This document shows, piece after piece, positions 1 to 12,633 of a DNA stretch of 64,000 nucleotides. A program made the translations under genes and the position numbers. The notes below the pieces were generated by a model, which was not told where the DNA came from, ran no database searches, and saw nothing but the letters and a program-made list of their open reading frames with translations. The stretch spans positions 15,704,001 through 15,768,000 of the forward strand of contig OZ005615.1 of NCBI GenBank assembly GCA_963930655.1. Reading direction: 5' to 3'. This DNA comes from Myrica gale (lineage: Eukaryota; Streptophyta; Magnoliopsida; Fagales; Myricaceae). Every line of letters starts with the position of its first letter. Positions within the stretch are counted from its first letter, which is position 1.

Positions 1-27
1 TATAAATTAAAATATGATTGGGGATGG

Positions 28-420
28 ATAAAATTTCCACACTCTAATTTTAGGGGTCTTGAGACTTTGCACCTCTATCTATTTATTTTTGTCACATTGC
101 ACCCACCAACTATTGATTTTAGACACTATGTACCCTTCGTTAAAAAATTTCTGTCAATTTAGACGAAACTTTATTTTTTGGTCTTTAAAATTATGATTTT
201 ACACCATCATAAAATGGTTACTGCCAAAAAAAATTATATGGACAAAAATTGTTATTTCACATGTCAAAAAACTATTTTCCATCCAAATTAACAGAAAATT
301 TTAAGGGAGGGTGTAAAGTTTCTTAAATCAATAGTTGACAGGTGCAATATAACAAAAATAATAGATTGGAGTGCAAAGTGTCAAGACCTTCATAATTGGA
401 GGGTACAAAGTGTATTTAAC
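28..420. mobile_element. Foldback MITE-like element
   Basis: The left half (about 30-190) and the reverse complement of the right half (about 240-420) match over long stretches. Both arms carry paired words such as ACTTTGCAC, ACTATTGATTT and TTGCACC in the same order. The two long arms with a short AT-rich centre and no coding capacity fit a non-autonomous foldback DNA transposon. The exact ends and target duplication are unclear because the arms have diverged. It abuts the stop codon of the hAT transposase remnant that follows. Confidence 0.7.
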
Positions 421-2563
421 CGATAAGATTGAGATAATTACTTGTATCCATATTATAAGTTTTCAAATCATCTATCCCACCATCAATATCACATCCATCA
501 AATTCTTCCTCAACAATAGCCATACATCTCAACAAATTATGAGCATATATGCGATCTTCAACTATTTTCGAAGCCAAAGAACTTTGAAAAGCATCTAATA
601 CACGTCCTCACATGTTGAAGACTGACCCAGATGAGACGAATGTAATTGGGATGGCAACTACATCCTAGGCAATTCGAGAAAAGAATAGGAAACTTTGGTG
701 CATTCATTTTTGTAAACACAGAACATCAAACGTAAGGGTCCTAAATTCAACATCCTCCATCGGATACTTATCCACCTCAAACTTACTATTTATAAGATTT
801 TTTTGAGCCTTAAAAGAGGCAAAATCTTTCCACAGCTCATCACCTCCACCACCACTAGAACCCCCGGTACATGTTCTCAAGTTACCTTGACTTTTTGAAG
901 CATCCTCATATCTAAAAACTCCATTATACTATGAAAACAATTGATCAAATTTACTTTTAGTCAAGGAACTCATCTATTGACTATCCTCCTTGCCAAAGGT
1001 CCTAGTGAAGCAAAAATCCAACCAAATAAACTTAAATTGGGGAACGAGTGCTTCTATCACAAACAATAGGTTATTCACTTTTTTCAAATTACCCCAATAG
1101 TTATCATATTTTGACTACATCTTCCATATATCCTCTAACAATAGATCCCCACTAGCTATAAACTTTGACAACCATATGTGAATTTTAGCCAACTCCTCAA
1201 AAAATAAGCTTGCATGCACGTTTCGAAGCAGATATTCCTCAAAGTGACCTAATAAAATAACCTTAAAAATGAGAGAAAATGTCTCGCATGCTTCCAATCC
1301 TTAATGGATGGAAGCCCTAATCTCTTCTTCTCATTTCCATCTTCACTTAAGAAAAAAATTGTGAATTATCATCCAATTCTAACATATCATCAAAAACTCA
1401 CTCATACTTCTCTCCAACATCCAACATAATATACGTCAAATTTTACCTTGTGGGTACATCATATTGCAAGAATCCCTCCGGAGGAAGCTTTCTCTTAGCC
1501 ACACACTTCGTAAAATAATCCAACCGTTGGGGAAAAGACTTACCATACTTCACATACTTTCTCCACCTAGCTACCAACTCATTCATTTCTTTCAAACCCT
1601 CATTCACAATCAGATTTAAGATATGTGAACAACACCTCATGTGTACAAACTCATGCCCACAAATAACTTGTCTCGACCTATCCCCAAAAGTGTAACTTGT
1701 CTTCTTTTTACTTGGTCGATTGCAACGTCATTGGAAGATGCATTATCGACCGTGATCATAAGAATCTCATTGATCTCTCATTCATACATGCAATCCTCCA
1801 ATTCCTTTTTTAATTGCGATCCCTTTGTGATCCATGACTCTACGAAATGAAAGATCTATTTTGTGAAACTTCCAAATCAAGTCAATAAAATATGCAACCA
1901 TAGACATATAATTCTTGAATAGATGTTCACGTGTCAATTATAAAGCAAACTCTAGGACCCAATTCTCATCGTGAAAAAGAGTATAATCCCTCATCATTGT
2001 GTATCGAGAGGGCATCTTGAATCATAGCAGAATGATATGGATATATCTTTGAATCCCTGCTTGGTCATCATCCTTAATGAAAACTCATTGACATTTATGA
2101 ATCGAGTGATGACTCTCCTAACCGTCTTCTCATCATATGCATCTAACTTTACCTCCCTTACTACATCCCCCTTCATCAATTTTACATCATGAGTGAACAT
2201 CCTTTGAGAGAATTCCAACTTGCTTTGCTTTCGTTAATACGCTAAATAGCCTTTTAAGTGAGACCTAGTACCTGAGGTCCCTTGGCACTCTTGGTGAACC
2301 TCAACAGCTTGGTTACAATAATTGCATTTGACCATGGTTTCTTCGGATTAGTCACGGGTTGCCTTGTAAAATGCTCCCACATGGGAGATGACTGAAAAAA
2401 CTTTCCTCTTCTTATGAGTAGGTGGTGTCGACTCATCAACGACTCCACCTTCACAACTTGAGGAGCAGACAGCTCACCAATAGCTGGAGAGGAAGCATCT
2501 GCTCTCGAGGAATGGAATGGATGAGTCGAAAGAGTGAGTGTAAAAGAAGATAATGGATCCATC
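416..2563 (-). pseudogene. hAT-family transposase remnant (BED finger, RNase H-like core, dimerisation domain)
   Basis: Read on the minus strand, the pieces follow the order of plant RICESLEEPER/DAYSLEEPER-type hAT transposases. A BED zinc-finger start (SPMWEHFTRQPVTNPKKPW) lies near 2390 and its Cys-containing half continues in another frame. Core sequence TVDNASSNDVAIDQVK is near 1740, then RCCSHILNLIVNEGL near 1610. A C-terminal dimerisation block resembling AIP..FVSSGSVF and GRVLDAFQSSLASKIVEDR lies near 560-650. The frame is interrupted many times by stops and shifts, so this is a dead copy. Intact relatives are about 650-700 residues long. Terminal inverted repeats were not identified. 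Confidence 0.8.
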
Positions 2564-3801
2564 TCAGAATTGGAAATGCGTAATAAATATAGAAAAGTGG
2601 CAATAAATCCATTTGAAAATTGTGGTTTTCAAAATAAAATAATGGTGGCCAATCATTAGCTTTAAATGTGACCGTATTAGATTATGACCACATTAGCATA
2701 AGTCGGCCTTTCGTTTATATGCTTTAGAATTTAGAGGGATTGAAAATTTCAATTTGAAAATGAAAACAACTTTTGGAAAAATAAAAGACAACTCGAAATT
2801 CAAACAACATCCATAGTTTTCAATCCTAAATAATTTCACAAAACTCCAAATCCAAACAACCTCATCTTCTAACAAATTATCTAAGAAACCATGCACCATC
2901 CTTCCATTATCAATCTCTCATCCTCCAGTCTCCAAAACCAAAACAAGTTCACAAATCACAACCCACAACACAATTCACATCTCATAAATATGAAAACTGA
3001 AATCACAAATTCACAATTAAAGTTCACATTTCACTAATCAGATTCATAGAATCATAAATCCCAAATCTGAAAGCTCTAATCCTCAAATTCACAAAAAGCT
3101 TCATATTTCGAAACCCTCAAATTCTAATAGCAGACCAAAAAATTAAGCATGATATTCATTATTCTTCAGAGACTCACAGAGACAGACCACACCCACAAAT
3201 TTTGAAACCCCAAACAGTAAACCCTAAAACATTTATGCATCAAATTTTCAATTCCTCATATTCACAACCCAAATCAGTCACAATAACAACAAATTATATA
3301 AATAAATATAATTTACCGTTAATTAGCAAAATCCCCAAATTTGTGGCATCAATCGAGTATCAAAACCTTAACACCACAGTTGCATAGAAAATTAAAAAAA
3401 ATTAGTGTGAAATTTGAATCGAAGAAATAAACGAAATAATCCAAGAAATATACAACAAATAACTCAATAGCATTTGAGTTAGGGATTGTGGTTCTTGGTT
3501 GCTCAGGAGTCGGCTCCTCCCTTCGTCGGTGCCAACCAACAAAGAGAAGCAAATTGGTTGAAAGCAAGAGACAGATTGAAGGAGGGAGTGAGAGCTGAGA
3601 GTACCGACATCCGAAGATGAGGGTTAGAGAGAGAAAGAGCTAGGAGGCGAGGAGAGGCGTGAGAGAGCCAAAGAGTAAAGGTGAAGTCGAAGACGTGACT
3701 CGATGATTAAAACCCTGAACTAAACGCACCCTTTCATTGGGGGTGATGGGGGAACCAAAGTTTCCATCAAAGTGACGTACATATTCTTGCTTCGGTACTA
3801 G
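2564..3801. other. Non-coding flank, probably the hAT upstream region
   Basis: No convincing coding region was seen. The stretch is AT-rich with many CACAAATC/TTCACA-type words and lies upstream of the transposase remnant in its reading direction. Part of it may be the hAT 5' region. It ends at the TAG trinucleotide just before the CACTA terminus. Confidence 0.4.
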
Positions 3802-4171
3802 CACTACAAAAAAAACAGGCTACAACAGCGGTCGGAAAACCGCTGGCAAAAGCCTAAAAAACGCCGCTAGACTTTTACCAGCGGTTTTTTACCGGCGTTT
3901 TCCGACCGCTGCCTTTTCTCCGTCGGGAATGCCTTCAACAACGTTTTTCAAAAACACTGGTGATTCCCTACCTTTTAACAGCGGTTTTTTAGCGGCGTTT
4001 TAAAAAAGCGCTGGCGTTTCCCCGCTTATAGCAGCAGTTTTTTAGCAGCGTTTTTAAAAACGCTGGCGTTTCCTTGCTTTTAGCAGCGGTTTTTTAGCGG
4101 CGTTTTTAAAAAACGCTGGCGTTTCCCCGTTTACAGCAGCGATTTTTTAGTAGCGTTTTAAACACGTTGGT
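3802..4171. repeat. CACTA left subterminal repeat array, first part
   Basis: About six imperfect units of roughly 55-60 bases carry AGCGGTTTTTTAGCGGCG and a self-complementary core of the type GCG-T5-A5-CGC. In CACTA elements such arrays are transposase binding sites. The array is cut at 4172 by the LTR element and resumes at 14130. Confidence 0.8.
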
Positions 4172-4176
4172 GTTTC

Positions 4177-5757
4177 TGATTATATCACAATTTTGCTAAT
4201 TTATCATTTGAAAAAGTTCCACAATTGCACTATTTCCACTAGAAAATGAGAAAATTATGCTTTGGCCATTAATATGAGGTGAATTGTTAATTTTGACAAA
4301 AGCAAGTGTAATTGAATAAATTTAAGTTATTTGTTTTCTCTCCTCTCACCATATTTTCATGTCTCCATTTGTTTAAATTTAATTCTGAATTGTTCCTCGT
4401 TGCTCCCTCACATTTATTTGTTACTTTTACAGAAACAAGAGAGAAAAGCGAATGAGACTTGGAGCCCTAATGCTGCCCAATCTTCCAAGTTTGCTAATTG
4501 GTTTCAAGCAGAAGAAAAAAAAAAGAATTGGACCCGTGAAGCCTTGCGGAAAAGGGCTTGGAAAAAGAAAAACACATGAGCCGTGAATTGCAAAAGGGCC
4601 CAAGAGACTTGAAAGAAAAGAAAAGCATGTGGCTGGCCGAAACCTGCAGAAAAGCTAAGGATCCGAAGCCCACCTAAAGAAAAAAAAAACACATTCGGCA
4701 GTTTTTGTTTTATTAGGCAACCTTTTGTTTTATTAGGGCATCTTTATATTTTCCGCAGCTCTTGTTTTCATGTGGCGGCAGTTTAGTTTTCATTCGGTTA
4801 TAACTTTTTGTTTCAAGCGGCGTTTTCTTTGTTTTTGAGTCGGCAGCTATTGTTTTCTTTGGCTGCTCTTTGTTTTCATTCAGTGGTTTTAAGGTTTATT
4901 ATATTCGACAGCCTTTTGTTTTCTTTAAGAGTCTTTTGTTTAATTTCAAGCGGCAACAATGTTCTTCATGCGGCAGTTTCTTTTTCATTTGGCTTCTTTT
5001 GTTTTTCATTCAGCAGCTTAGACTTTTATTCGGCAGTTTGTTCTTATTAGGCTTCTTTTGTTTATGCATAGGACTTTTGTTCTTATTAGGCGGCTGTTAA
5101 TTCTTTCCGTAGCCTTCGGTTGTTTTCGGTGGCTTTAGGTTTCATCAAGTGGCAGTCTTTTATATTTTCATGCGGCTTCTTTTATTTTCTTCTGGTTTTT
5201 TTTTTGTTTCTTGCAGTTTCTTTTATTTTGTTTCGGTAGCTTTCGTTTTCTGCAGTAGGTTTTGTTGTTTGGTGGCTTAGGTTTATTTGGTGGCTTGGAG
5301 AATAGAAGGAGGCAGAACGGCGCAAAGGAGGATATTATTATTGCACTTTCATTTTAATTGCAAAATTTTCCAGATTTGATTTTTGTTTTGGTTGAATGAT
5401 TAAAGTTCTATTTTATTTCTTTAATGTTAGATTAGTATTTAAGTTTGCGTTTGTTAATTCCATCTCATGCTATTTAATTATCGTGTTTGATTGTTAGTTT
5501 TTCATTAATCTCCTAGCGTTTAGATTAATCACAAATCAAAAATCTCAAAATCATGGATGGTAACCTAAAACCAAATTTTTCCCTTTGTAAATATCATTTT
5601 CATTGTAAATAGAACATAGTTTTCGTTTATCGTAATGGTGATTGGAATGAAAGATTGAACACATCGTTCCTTGTGGAGATGATCTAGGACTTCCCTAGTA
5701 TTACTTGACAACCTCCTATGCTTGGGAGTAATTCACTAATCATTTTTAGACGAGTCA
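4177..5757 (+). repeat. 5' LTR of the Athila/Tat-type element
   Basis: A 1581-bp direct repeat with TG...CA ends. Its central part (about 4690-5290) is an irregular array of 20-30-bp units built from GTTTTCATTCGGCAG-like words. It is about 90 bp longer than the 3' copy, mostly because of copy-number differences in this internal array. Confidence 0.95.
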
Positions 5758-5763
5758 ATTTTT

Positions 5764-5781
5764 TGGCGCCGTTGTCGGGGA
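5764..5781 (+). other. Primer binding site, tRNA-Asp type
   Basis: TGGCGCCGTTGTCGGGGA lies 6 bases after the 5' LTR. It is complementary to the 3' end of plant tRNA-Asp(GTC) with one mismatch. This primer is used by several Ty3/gypsy families of the Athila/Tat group. Confidence 0.9.
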
Positions 5782-5901
5782 ACGGTTAGTTCAATTGACA
5801 TTCTATTGCCATTATTTTTTCTTTATTACCTTTTTACATTATTAGTTGTTGGTTCGTTAGCTCACAATCATACACTTGATATCACTCTCTTAGGCACTCA
5901 T

Positions 5902-7912
5902 GTTTGATGAATTGGGCAAGAGACGATACACATAGACTATATAGAGTGAATTTTACTGATAGTGTGCCAAGTGTTGAGTTGGACACTAGTAGCATTGATT
6001 TAAACTCTGATTTTGGAAATTCTGCTACTGTTGAAGATATGGCTGAAGAGGCACCTAGAACACTAAGAGATTATTTGCAGCCCACTCGCACCACAACACC
6101 ATCATGCATTGCTTTACCTGATGATGCTTCTAATTTTTCCATTAAGCATGGTATGTTGTCAATAGTACCTCAATTCCATGGGATGGATTCCGAGAGTCCA
6201 TACCAACATTTGACAGATTTTGAGCTTGCTTGCACTACTTTCATTACTAGAGCTACTACAGATGAATATGTTAAACTTCGTTTATTTCCTTTTTTTTAAA
6301 GGATAAAGCGAAGATTTGGTTTAATTCTCTGAGATCAAATTCTATCTCTAGTTGGTCTGACATGCAATGTGAGTTCTTACGTAAATTTTTTCCTTTTCAG
6401 AGAACTAAATTTTTGCAAGAGCAAATCAGCCACTTCGTCCAGAGGGGTGATGAGACCTTCCACTCTTGTTGGGAAAGATTCAAGGATTTAATGAACATCT
6501 GTCCACATCATGGGTTTGAGTCTTGGAGGCTTGTCAACTACTTCTACACTGCACTTACACCTGAATGCAAGCAATTTGTTCAGACTATGTGCAATGGGGA
6601 ATTCTTTAGCAAGGAACCTAATGAAGCGTTGAAGTTCTTTGATTACTTTGCTGAAAGTGCTTAACAATGGAATACACGATCTGACCGGACACCATTGACA
6701 GTACAACCTCTCAAAGCAATTGGTGGTGGGGGTAAATATGAAGTCAAAGAGGACATTGATGTCCAAGCTCGTATTAGTGCTTTGACTAGAAGGTTGGAGG
6801 TTATGGAATTAGAGAAGTTGAAGGTCGTGAAAGCAGTGGAGGTGTGTTCTCTATGCGCCGATTCTAGCCATAAGATTCAGGATTGTCCGATTATGCCAGT
6901 TCTACAGGAGAGTGGGTCTGATCAGATGCAATCAGCAAATTGGGTTAACAGAACACCAAATCAGCCTTTCTCCAACACTTACAATTCGGGGTGGAGGAAT
7001 CATCCGAACTTTTCATGGAGGAATGATCAATCTGGTCAATCTTCGTATTTTCAGCAACCTCCCCAGTCTTATGCACCACCACCTTTTCAGTAGACATCTC
7101 ATCCGAATGCTTCTCAGCACCACTATCAACCACATCAAACTTCTCAGAGCTATCCGATTGCAGCAGCGCCTCCAGGATTTCAATCTCATGTAGCTGCTCA
7201 ACATTCTCAATTTCAACCCCCTGCTCCACCAAAGAAGTCTCTTGATGATAGTATGGCACAGATGGCCAACACACTTCAGCAGTTCATGCAGATTCAAGCC
7301 ACTACGAACAGTCAGAATACTCAAGCCATTAATGAGTTACGGGGCACCATTAATAAGATGAGTACGACATTGAGCACTCTTGACAGAGGAAAATTCCCAG
7401 CACAACCCCCGCCAAATCCTCAAGTATATCGGCAGCAGCAAGTGCATAATTTCTCAGAGGAATCCATTGAAACAGCGAAGGCTGTTATTTCTTTAAGAAG
7501 TGGAAAGGAAGTTCCTCGACCTGAAATACCTGTGGATAGACAGGCAGTTTCCCCGACACCTGACGTTGTGAATGATACAGATGAAGCTGCAAAGAAGTTG
7601 GAGCAAGAGGAAGTTCAGCGTGAAGCAAAGAAACCTGCAAGTGATGAGGCAGAGACGAGTAGGGAGTTTCGACCTGTGGTTCTATATCCTCAGAGATTGG
7701 CAGCTGGCCAAAAGAACAAATATCATACGAAGATTCAGGAAATCTTCAAGCAAGTGAAGATCAACATTCCACTTTTGGACGCCATACAACAAGTCCCTCC
7801 ATATGCAAAATTTCTGAAGGACTTGTGCACAGTGAAGAGGAAGCTGAATGTAAAGAAGAAAGCTTTCTTGACAGAGCAAGTCAGCGCATTGATATTGAGC
7901 GAGACTCCTTAG
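5902..7912 (+). mobile_element. gag-like region of the Athila/Tat-type element
   Basis: The conceptual products match plant gypsy gag proteins. Blocks include LRDYLQPTRTTTPSCIALP, FHGMDSESPYQHLTDFE, ERFKDLMNICPHHGFESW and FVQTMCNGEFF. A zinc-knuckle-like stretch (CSLCADSSHKIQDC) and a Pro/Gln-rich tail follow. This is the capsid-type structural region of a retrotransposon fossil and is not intact. Confidence 0.9.
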
Positions 7913-7948
7913 AAGTTCAGAGATCCCGACACTCCTACCATTTCCATT

Positions 7949-8389
7949 ATGATTGGTGAATCACGCATTGGGAGAGCTTTGCTAGATTTGGGTAGCAGTG
8001 TGAACTTGCTACCATTCTCAATATATGAGCAGTTGGGATTGGGTGAGCTGAAAAAGACTTCTATCATGCTACAGTTGGCTGACAGATTAGTCAAGGTGCC
8101 ACGGGGTATAATTGAAGATGTTTTGGTTCAGGTAGACAAATTCTACTATCCAGTGGATTTTGTAGTTCTGGATATGCAGCAGAAAGTTTCCACTATCTAC
8201 CAGGCACCTGTCATTCTTGGACGTCCATTTCTTGCCACCTCCAATGCATTGATTAATTGTCGAAGTGGAGTACTGAAGCTCACATTCGGGAATATGGCAT
8301 TGGAGATGAACATGTTCAATGCCTGCAAGATGCCGAGTGGATGTGACGACTCAGAGGTGCATGCAGTTGATTTGATAGATTACTTTTGA
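7949..8389 (+). mobile_element. Aspartic protease region of the Athila/Tat-type element
   Basis: RALLDLGSSVNLLPFSIYEQ is the retropepsin active-site region in the form typical of plant Athila/Tat elements. It is followed by PVILGRPFLATSNALI, the second conserved protease block. The region lies between gag and reverse transcriptase, as expected for this family. Confidence 0.9.
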
Positions 8390-8888
8390 TATTTCAGAGC
8401 TATTATCAGTACTTGATTCTGATAGTCCATTTGAGGAGGACTTTCCTGAGCAGCCTGAAACTCTTATTGAGACAGTTCCTCCATCAATAGAATTGACAGA
8501 AGTAGAGGGACACTTAATAGAAACACATGACCCATCTCAGTTGTCAGATGTGAGCTGCACAGGCAGTTGGCGTAGGCCAATCTTTGAATCTCTTGACTTA
8601 CCAGAAGTCATGAAGTCATCAGAAGAAGAAGTCCCTACATTGGAGTTGAAGCCACTACCTGAGGACTTGAAGTACGTTTTTCTGGGTCCAGCTGAGGGTA
8701 CATTCCCAGTTGTCATCTCTTCTCAGCTTACTTCACAGCAAGAAGCTGATTTATTAGCAGTGTTAAGATGACATCGAGGAGCAATAGGATGGACCATTGC
8801 AAACATCAAAGGAATTGACCCCTCTATTTGCACTCATAACATCTTTCTGGAGGGAGATGCAAGACCAGTTCATGATGCACAACGAAGA

Positions 8889-10628
8889 TTGAATCCCACC
8901 ATGAAAGAGGTGGTGAAGAAAGAGGTGCTGAAACTGTTAGCTGTGGGCATCATTTATCCTATCTCCGACAGCAAGTGGGTAAGTCCAACACAGGTAGTTC
9001 CAAAGAAATCTGGTTTAACTGTTATTGAAAATGCTAGTGGAGAGTTGATCCCTTCTAGGAAGGTAACGGGTTGGAGAATGTGTATCGACTACCGTAAGTT
9101 GAATTCGGTTAGTCGAAAAGATCATTTCCCCTTACCTTTCCTGGATCAGACACTCAAAAAAGTAGCTGGTAATACTTTTTATTGCTTTCTTGATGGCTTT
9201 TCTGGATATTATCAAATTGCCATAGCACCAGAGGATCAAGAGAAGACCACCTTCACTTGTCCATTTGGTACTTATGCTTTTCGTAGAATGCCATTTGGTT
9301 TATGTAATGCACCTGCTACTTTTCAGCGGTGTATGATGAGCATTTTTTCTGACATGCTAGATGATATGTGTGAAGTTTTTATGGATGATTTTTCTGTGTT
9401 TGGTAAATCCTTTGATGATTGCTTGAAAAATTTAACTGCTGTCTTGAAAAGATGTGAAGAGAAGAGTTTGCTGTTGAATTGGGAGAAATATCAGTTTATG
9501 GTGAATAGTGGCTTGGTACTTGGTCATCTAGTTTCTGAGCGTGGTATAGAGGTCGACAGAGCCAAGATAGAGTTGATTTCTCAGTTACCTGTCCCTAGGA
9601 CAGTGAGAGATATCCGGTATTTTCTTGGCCATGCTGGCTTTTATAGGCGTTTCATTCAAGGATTCAGTAGTATCTCTAAACCATTATGTAATTTATTGCA
9701 AAATGATGCTACTTTCTTGTGGACCGATGAGTGCCAACATTCCTTTGAGACCCTGAAGAAACACTTGACAGTTGCACCCATTATGCAACCACCTCGGTGG
9801 GACTTGCCTTTTGAAATCATGACCGATGCAAGTGATTTTGCTCTTGGTGCCGTTCTCGGCCAAAGTGTGGATAACAAGCCTACTGTCATTTATTATGCAA
9901 GTCGTACTTTAAATGATGCTCAGAAAAATTATACCACCACCGAGAAAGAGTTGTTAGCTGTAGTGTTTGCTTTGGATAAATTCCGTTCTTATATTATTGG
10001 GTCGCCTGTTATTATTTTTACTGACCACTCTGCTTTGAAGTATCTGTTGACCAAGAAGGACACTAAGCCTAGATTGATCCGATGGATTCTTCTTCTTCAA
10101 GACTTCAACATTACCATTCGAGATAAAAAGGGAGTTGAAAATGTTGTAGCTGATCATCTTTCTCGCTTGCAGCTATCTGATGTGTCTTCATCTCTTCCTC
10201 CCTTAAATGATGATTTTCCTGATGAGCATCTTTTTGCAGTGTCACGCGCTCCTTGGTTTGCGGATATTGTGAATTACCTTGTCACTGATCAGATGCCAGA
10301 GCATTGGGCAGTTCAGGACAGGCGTAAGTTTCTTGCAGAGGTACGACACTATTACTTCGACAACCCTTACTTGTTTAAATATTGTTCTGATCAATTGGTA
10401 CGTCGATGTGTGTCTGATGATGAGTTTACCTCTGTGATGCATTTCTGCCATAGTGGAGCGTGTGAAGGCCACTTTGCCGCAAAGAAACTGTTTCCAAAAT
10501 TCTGCAAAGTGGACTCTACTGACCTACTATGTTTAAAGATGTTTAATCATTTTGCAAGGCATGTGAGCCTTGTCAGAAAATTGGAAAAATTACAGCAAGA
10601 AATGAAATGCCTCTTTCCCCTATTTTAA
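8889..10628 (+). mobile_element. Reverse transcriptase and RNase H region of the Athila/Tat-type element
   Basis: This is the longest uninterrupted reading frame of the element. RT motifs are visible in order: [47 protein letters not shown] and the catalytic box VFMDDFSVF. RNase H follows with [34 protein letters not shown] and [12 protein letters not shown], then VADHLSRL. It ends in the zinc-binding (H2C2-like) start of integrase. The order RT-RH-IN identifies Ty3/gypsy. Confidence 0.95.
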
Positions 10629-11542
10629 CTCTTGAAATTTTTGATTGTTGGGGAATTGATTTTATGGGACCTTTTCCAAATTCATTTGGAAACTCCTACA
10701 TTTTAGTTGCTGTAGATTATGTGTCAAAATGGGTAGAAGCCATACCTTGTAGAAAAAATGATCATAAGGTTGTCATTCGTTTTCTGAAAGAATTGTTTGC
10801 ACGTTTTGGCATGCCCAAAGCGATCATTAGTGATGGAGGTTCGCATTTTTGTAATAAACCTTTTGAAAAACTCATGCAAAAATATGGGGTGACTCTCAAG
10901 GTCTCTACTCCATATCACCCCCAAACTAATGGTCAAGCTGAGTTGGCCAATAGAGAGATCAAGCTCATACTTGAGAAAACGGTCCGCCCTTCTCGAAAGG
11001 ATTGGTCCGAAAAATTGGTTGATGCTCTCTGGGCCTATAGAACTGCATTCAAGACTAATTTAGGGATGTCCCCTTATAGATTAGTTTATGGTAAGGCTTG
11101 TCATCTACCTGTTGAAATTCAACATCGTGCTTTATGGGCTATCAAATATATTAACTTTTCACTTGATGATGCCAAAGGTTTAAGAAAGTTGCAGATTTCT
11201 GAGCTTGATGAAGCAAGGTGGGAAGCCTATGACAATGCCCGTTTGGCAAAGGAGAGGATGAAGTCCCTCCATGACAAGAAGATTAAAGACAAGCAGCTTC
11301 TCCCTAATCAACAAGTGCTTATTTATAATTGCCGATTGCAACTTTTTCCTGGAAAGCTGAAGTCCCGATGGGGTGGCCCATACATCATTAAAGAAGTTCA
11401 TTCTCATGGTGCGGAAGACATTGTTGATCCGAAAAATGGAAACAGTTTCACAGTCAATGGACAACGTCTCAAGCCATTTATGACTCCCTTCAAACCAAAT
11501 GAAGAAATCTTGCTTGTGCAAGACCCCAGGGGAGTCCTCTGA
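10607..11542 (+). mobile_element. Integrase core region of the Athila/Tat-type element
   Basis: The integrase catalytic core is recognised by [39 protein letters not shown] and [17 protein letters not shown] with its glutamate. [20 protein letters not shown] follows, a signature of plant Athila/Tat integrases. The C-terminal part ([14 protein letters not shown]) is present. It was presumably made as part of the gag-pol product. Confidence 0.95.
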
Positions 11543-12617
11543 CCTTTTCTTTTTGTTGTTTCCTTTTTGTTTTGTTTTGTTTTATTTCTTATTTGCATTT
11601 TGTTTTGTTCTTTTTTCTATTGCTCTAGTTGGCTGTGATTTTCTGTTGTTTTTCTTTTGGTTTGCGTCTCTCTGTTCCCATCTTTCTCTTGTTTCCCTTT
11701 ATGCTTTCACATTGAGGACAATGTTTCATTTAGTTGGGGGGAGAGGATTTGCACGTTTTGCAATCATGCATTTACTCATTTACACTTGTCAATACCATAA
11801 CAAATTTTACTGTGATTATGCTGAATTGCTGACTCCTAGTAAGATGGTGATGGTGGTTGAACTTTATTAATGCGTGTTGACAACTTTATCCTTCTCGAGC
11901 ATTCAAATTTGACATTGATGAAACATGAATGATGATGTGAACTCTCTGGTTTCAAACTTTTGAAGTTTTCTGAGGTTGACCTTAGGATTAGCTCTCACAG
12001 GATGAAGGGCAAAACATTCTAAGAAATAGTTTTTCTTTTACTAGATATCTCTCATTAGTCTTCATCTACATACCAATGACTAGAATAGAGAGAAGTACAC
12101 TACAGGACTACTGAGCTGTGCCTTGAAAAAAAAATAGAAAGAAAGAAAAAAAGGAGAAGAAAAAGAAAAGAATAAGAGCAAAAGAAAGGGGCAACTTAAG
12201 TTGTTACTGAGTCAAGGGCTAGAAACAGTTGCCGAAACTTTGGGCGTTTGGAAAACTCAACAACCCTTAAGAACAGAGTTGGCGCGAAAACTGCTAGACT
12301 CTTCAGCTTTGAAGTAGTTAGGATCAATATTGATCAATCTTAAGGTCGAAACTCTTTTGGACAGCCAGTGGTAGAAATGAGGACTAAGAGAGAGTCAAGG
12401 TGATAAATTGTAACTTCTCTAGACGTTTTGCCTCAATCCTATTAAGAAGAGATACTAAGTATTTCGAAGATGCTGATATTGTTTGAAATTGTGAGAGGTA
12501 AAGTCATTGTGATTGAGAATTCTTTTGATTGATTGACATGCTTGTGAATGAATTGTTGTCTCAATGCATTATTTTGTTAAATTACTTTTTCGCTATTTTT
12601 GCTAAGAGACTAGCAAA
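11543..12617 (+). other. Non-coding region between pol and 3' LTR
   Basis: No coding region can be supported. It contains the TTGAGGACAATG / GGGGGGAGAGG motif and a long purine-rich run near 12125-12195. An envelope-like frame, seen in some Athila elements, is not recognisable. Confidence 0.6.
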
Positions 12618-12633
12618 AAGCTAGTTTGGGGTG
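12618..12633 (+). other. Polypurine tract before the 3' LTR
   Basis: AAGCTAGTTTGGGGTG lies directly before the 3' LTR, in the place of the plus-strand priming site. A related G-rich motif (GTTGGGGGGAGAGG near 11733), preceded by TTGAGGACAATG, is a recurrent feature downstream of pol in this group of elements. Confidence 0.7.

Noticed and set aside
4331-5100. Phe-rich open frames in the LTRs (also at 12788-13746)
   Set aside because: Products of the T-rich repeat array in the LTR; low complexity and not conserved between the two copies.
6488-7324. Several 90-110-residue minus-strand open frames opposite the gag region
   Set aside because: They mirror the plus-strand coding region and show no family resemblance.
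11543-12617. Envelope-like gene downstream of integrase in the Athila/Tat-type element
   Set aside because: No open region or membrane-protein-like stretch of adequate length; only short T-rich frames.
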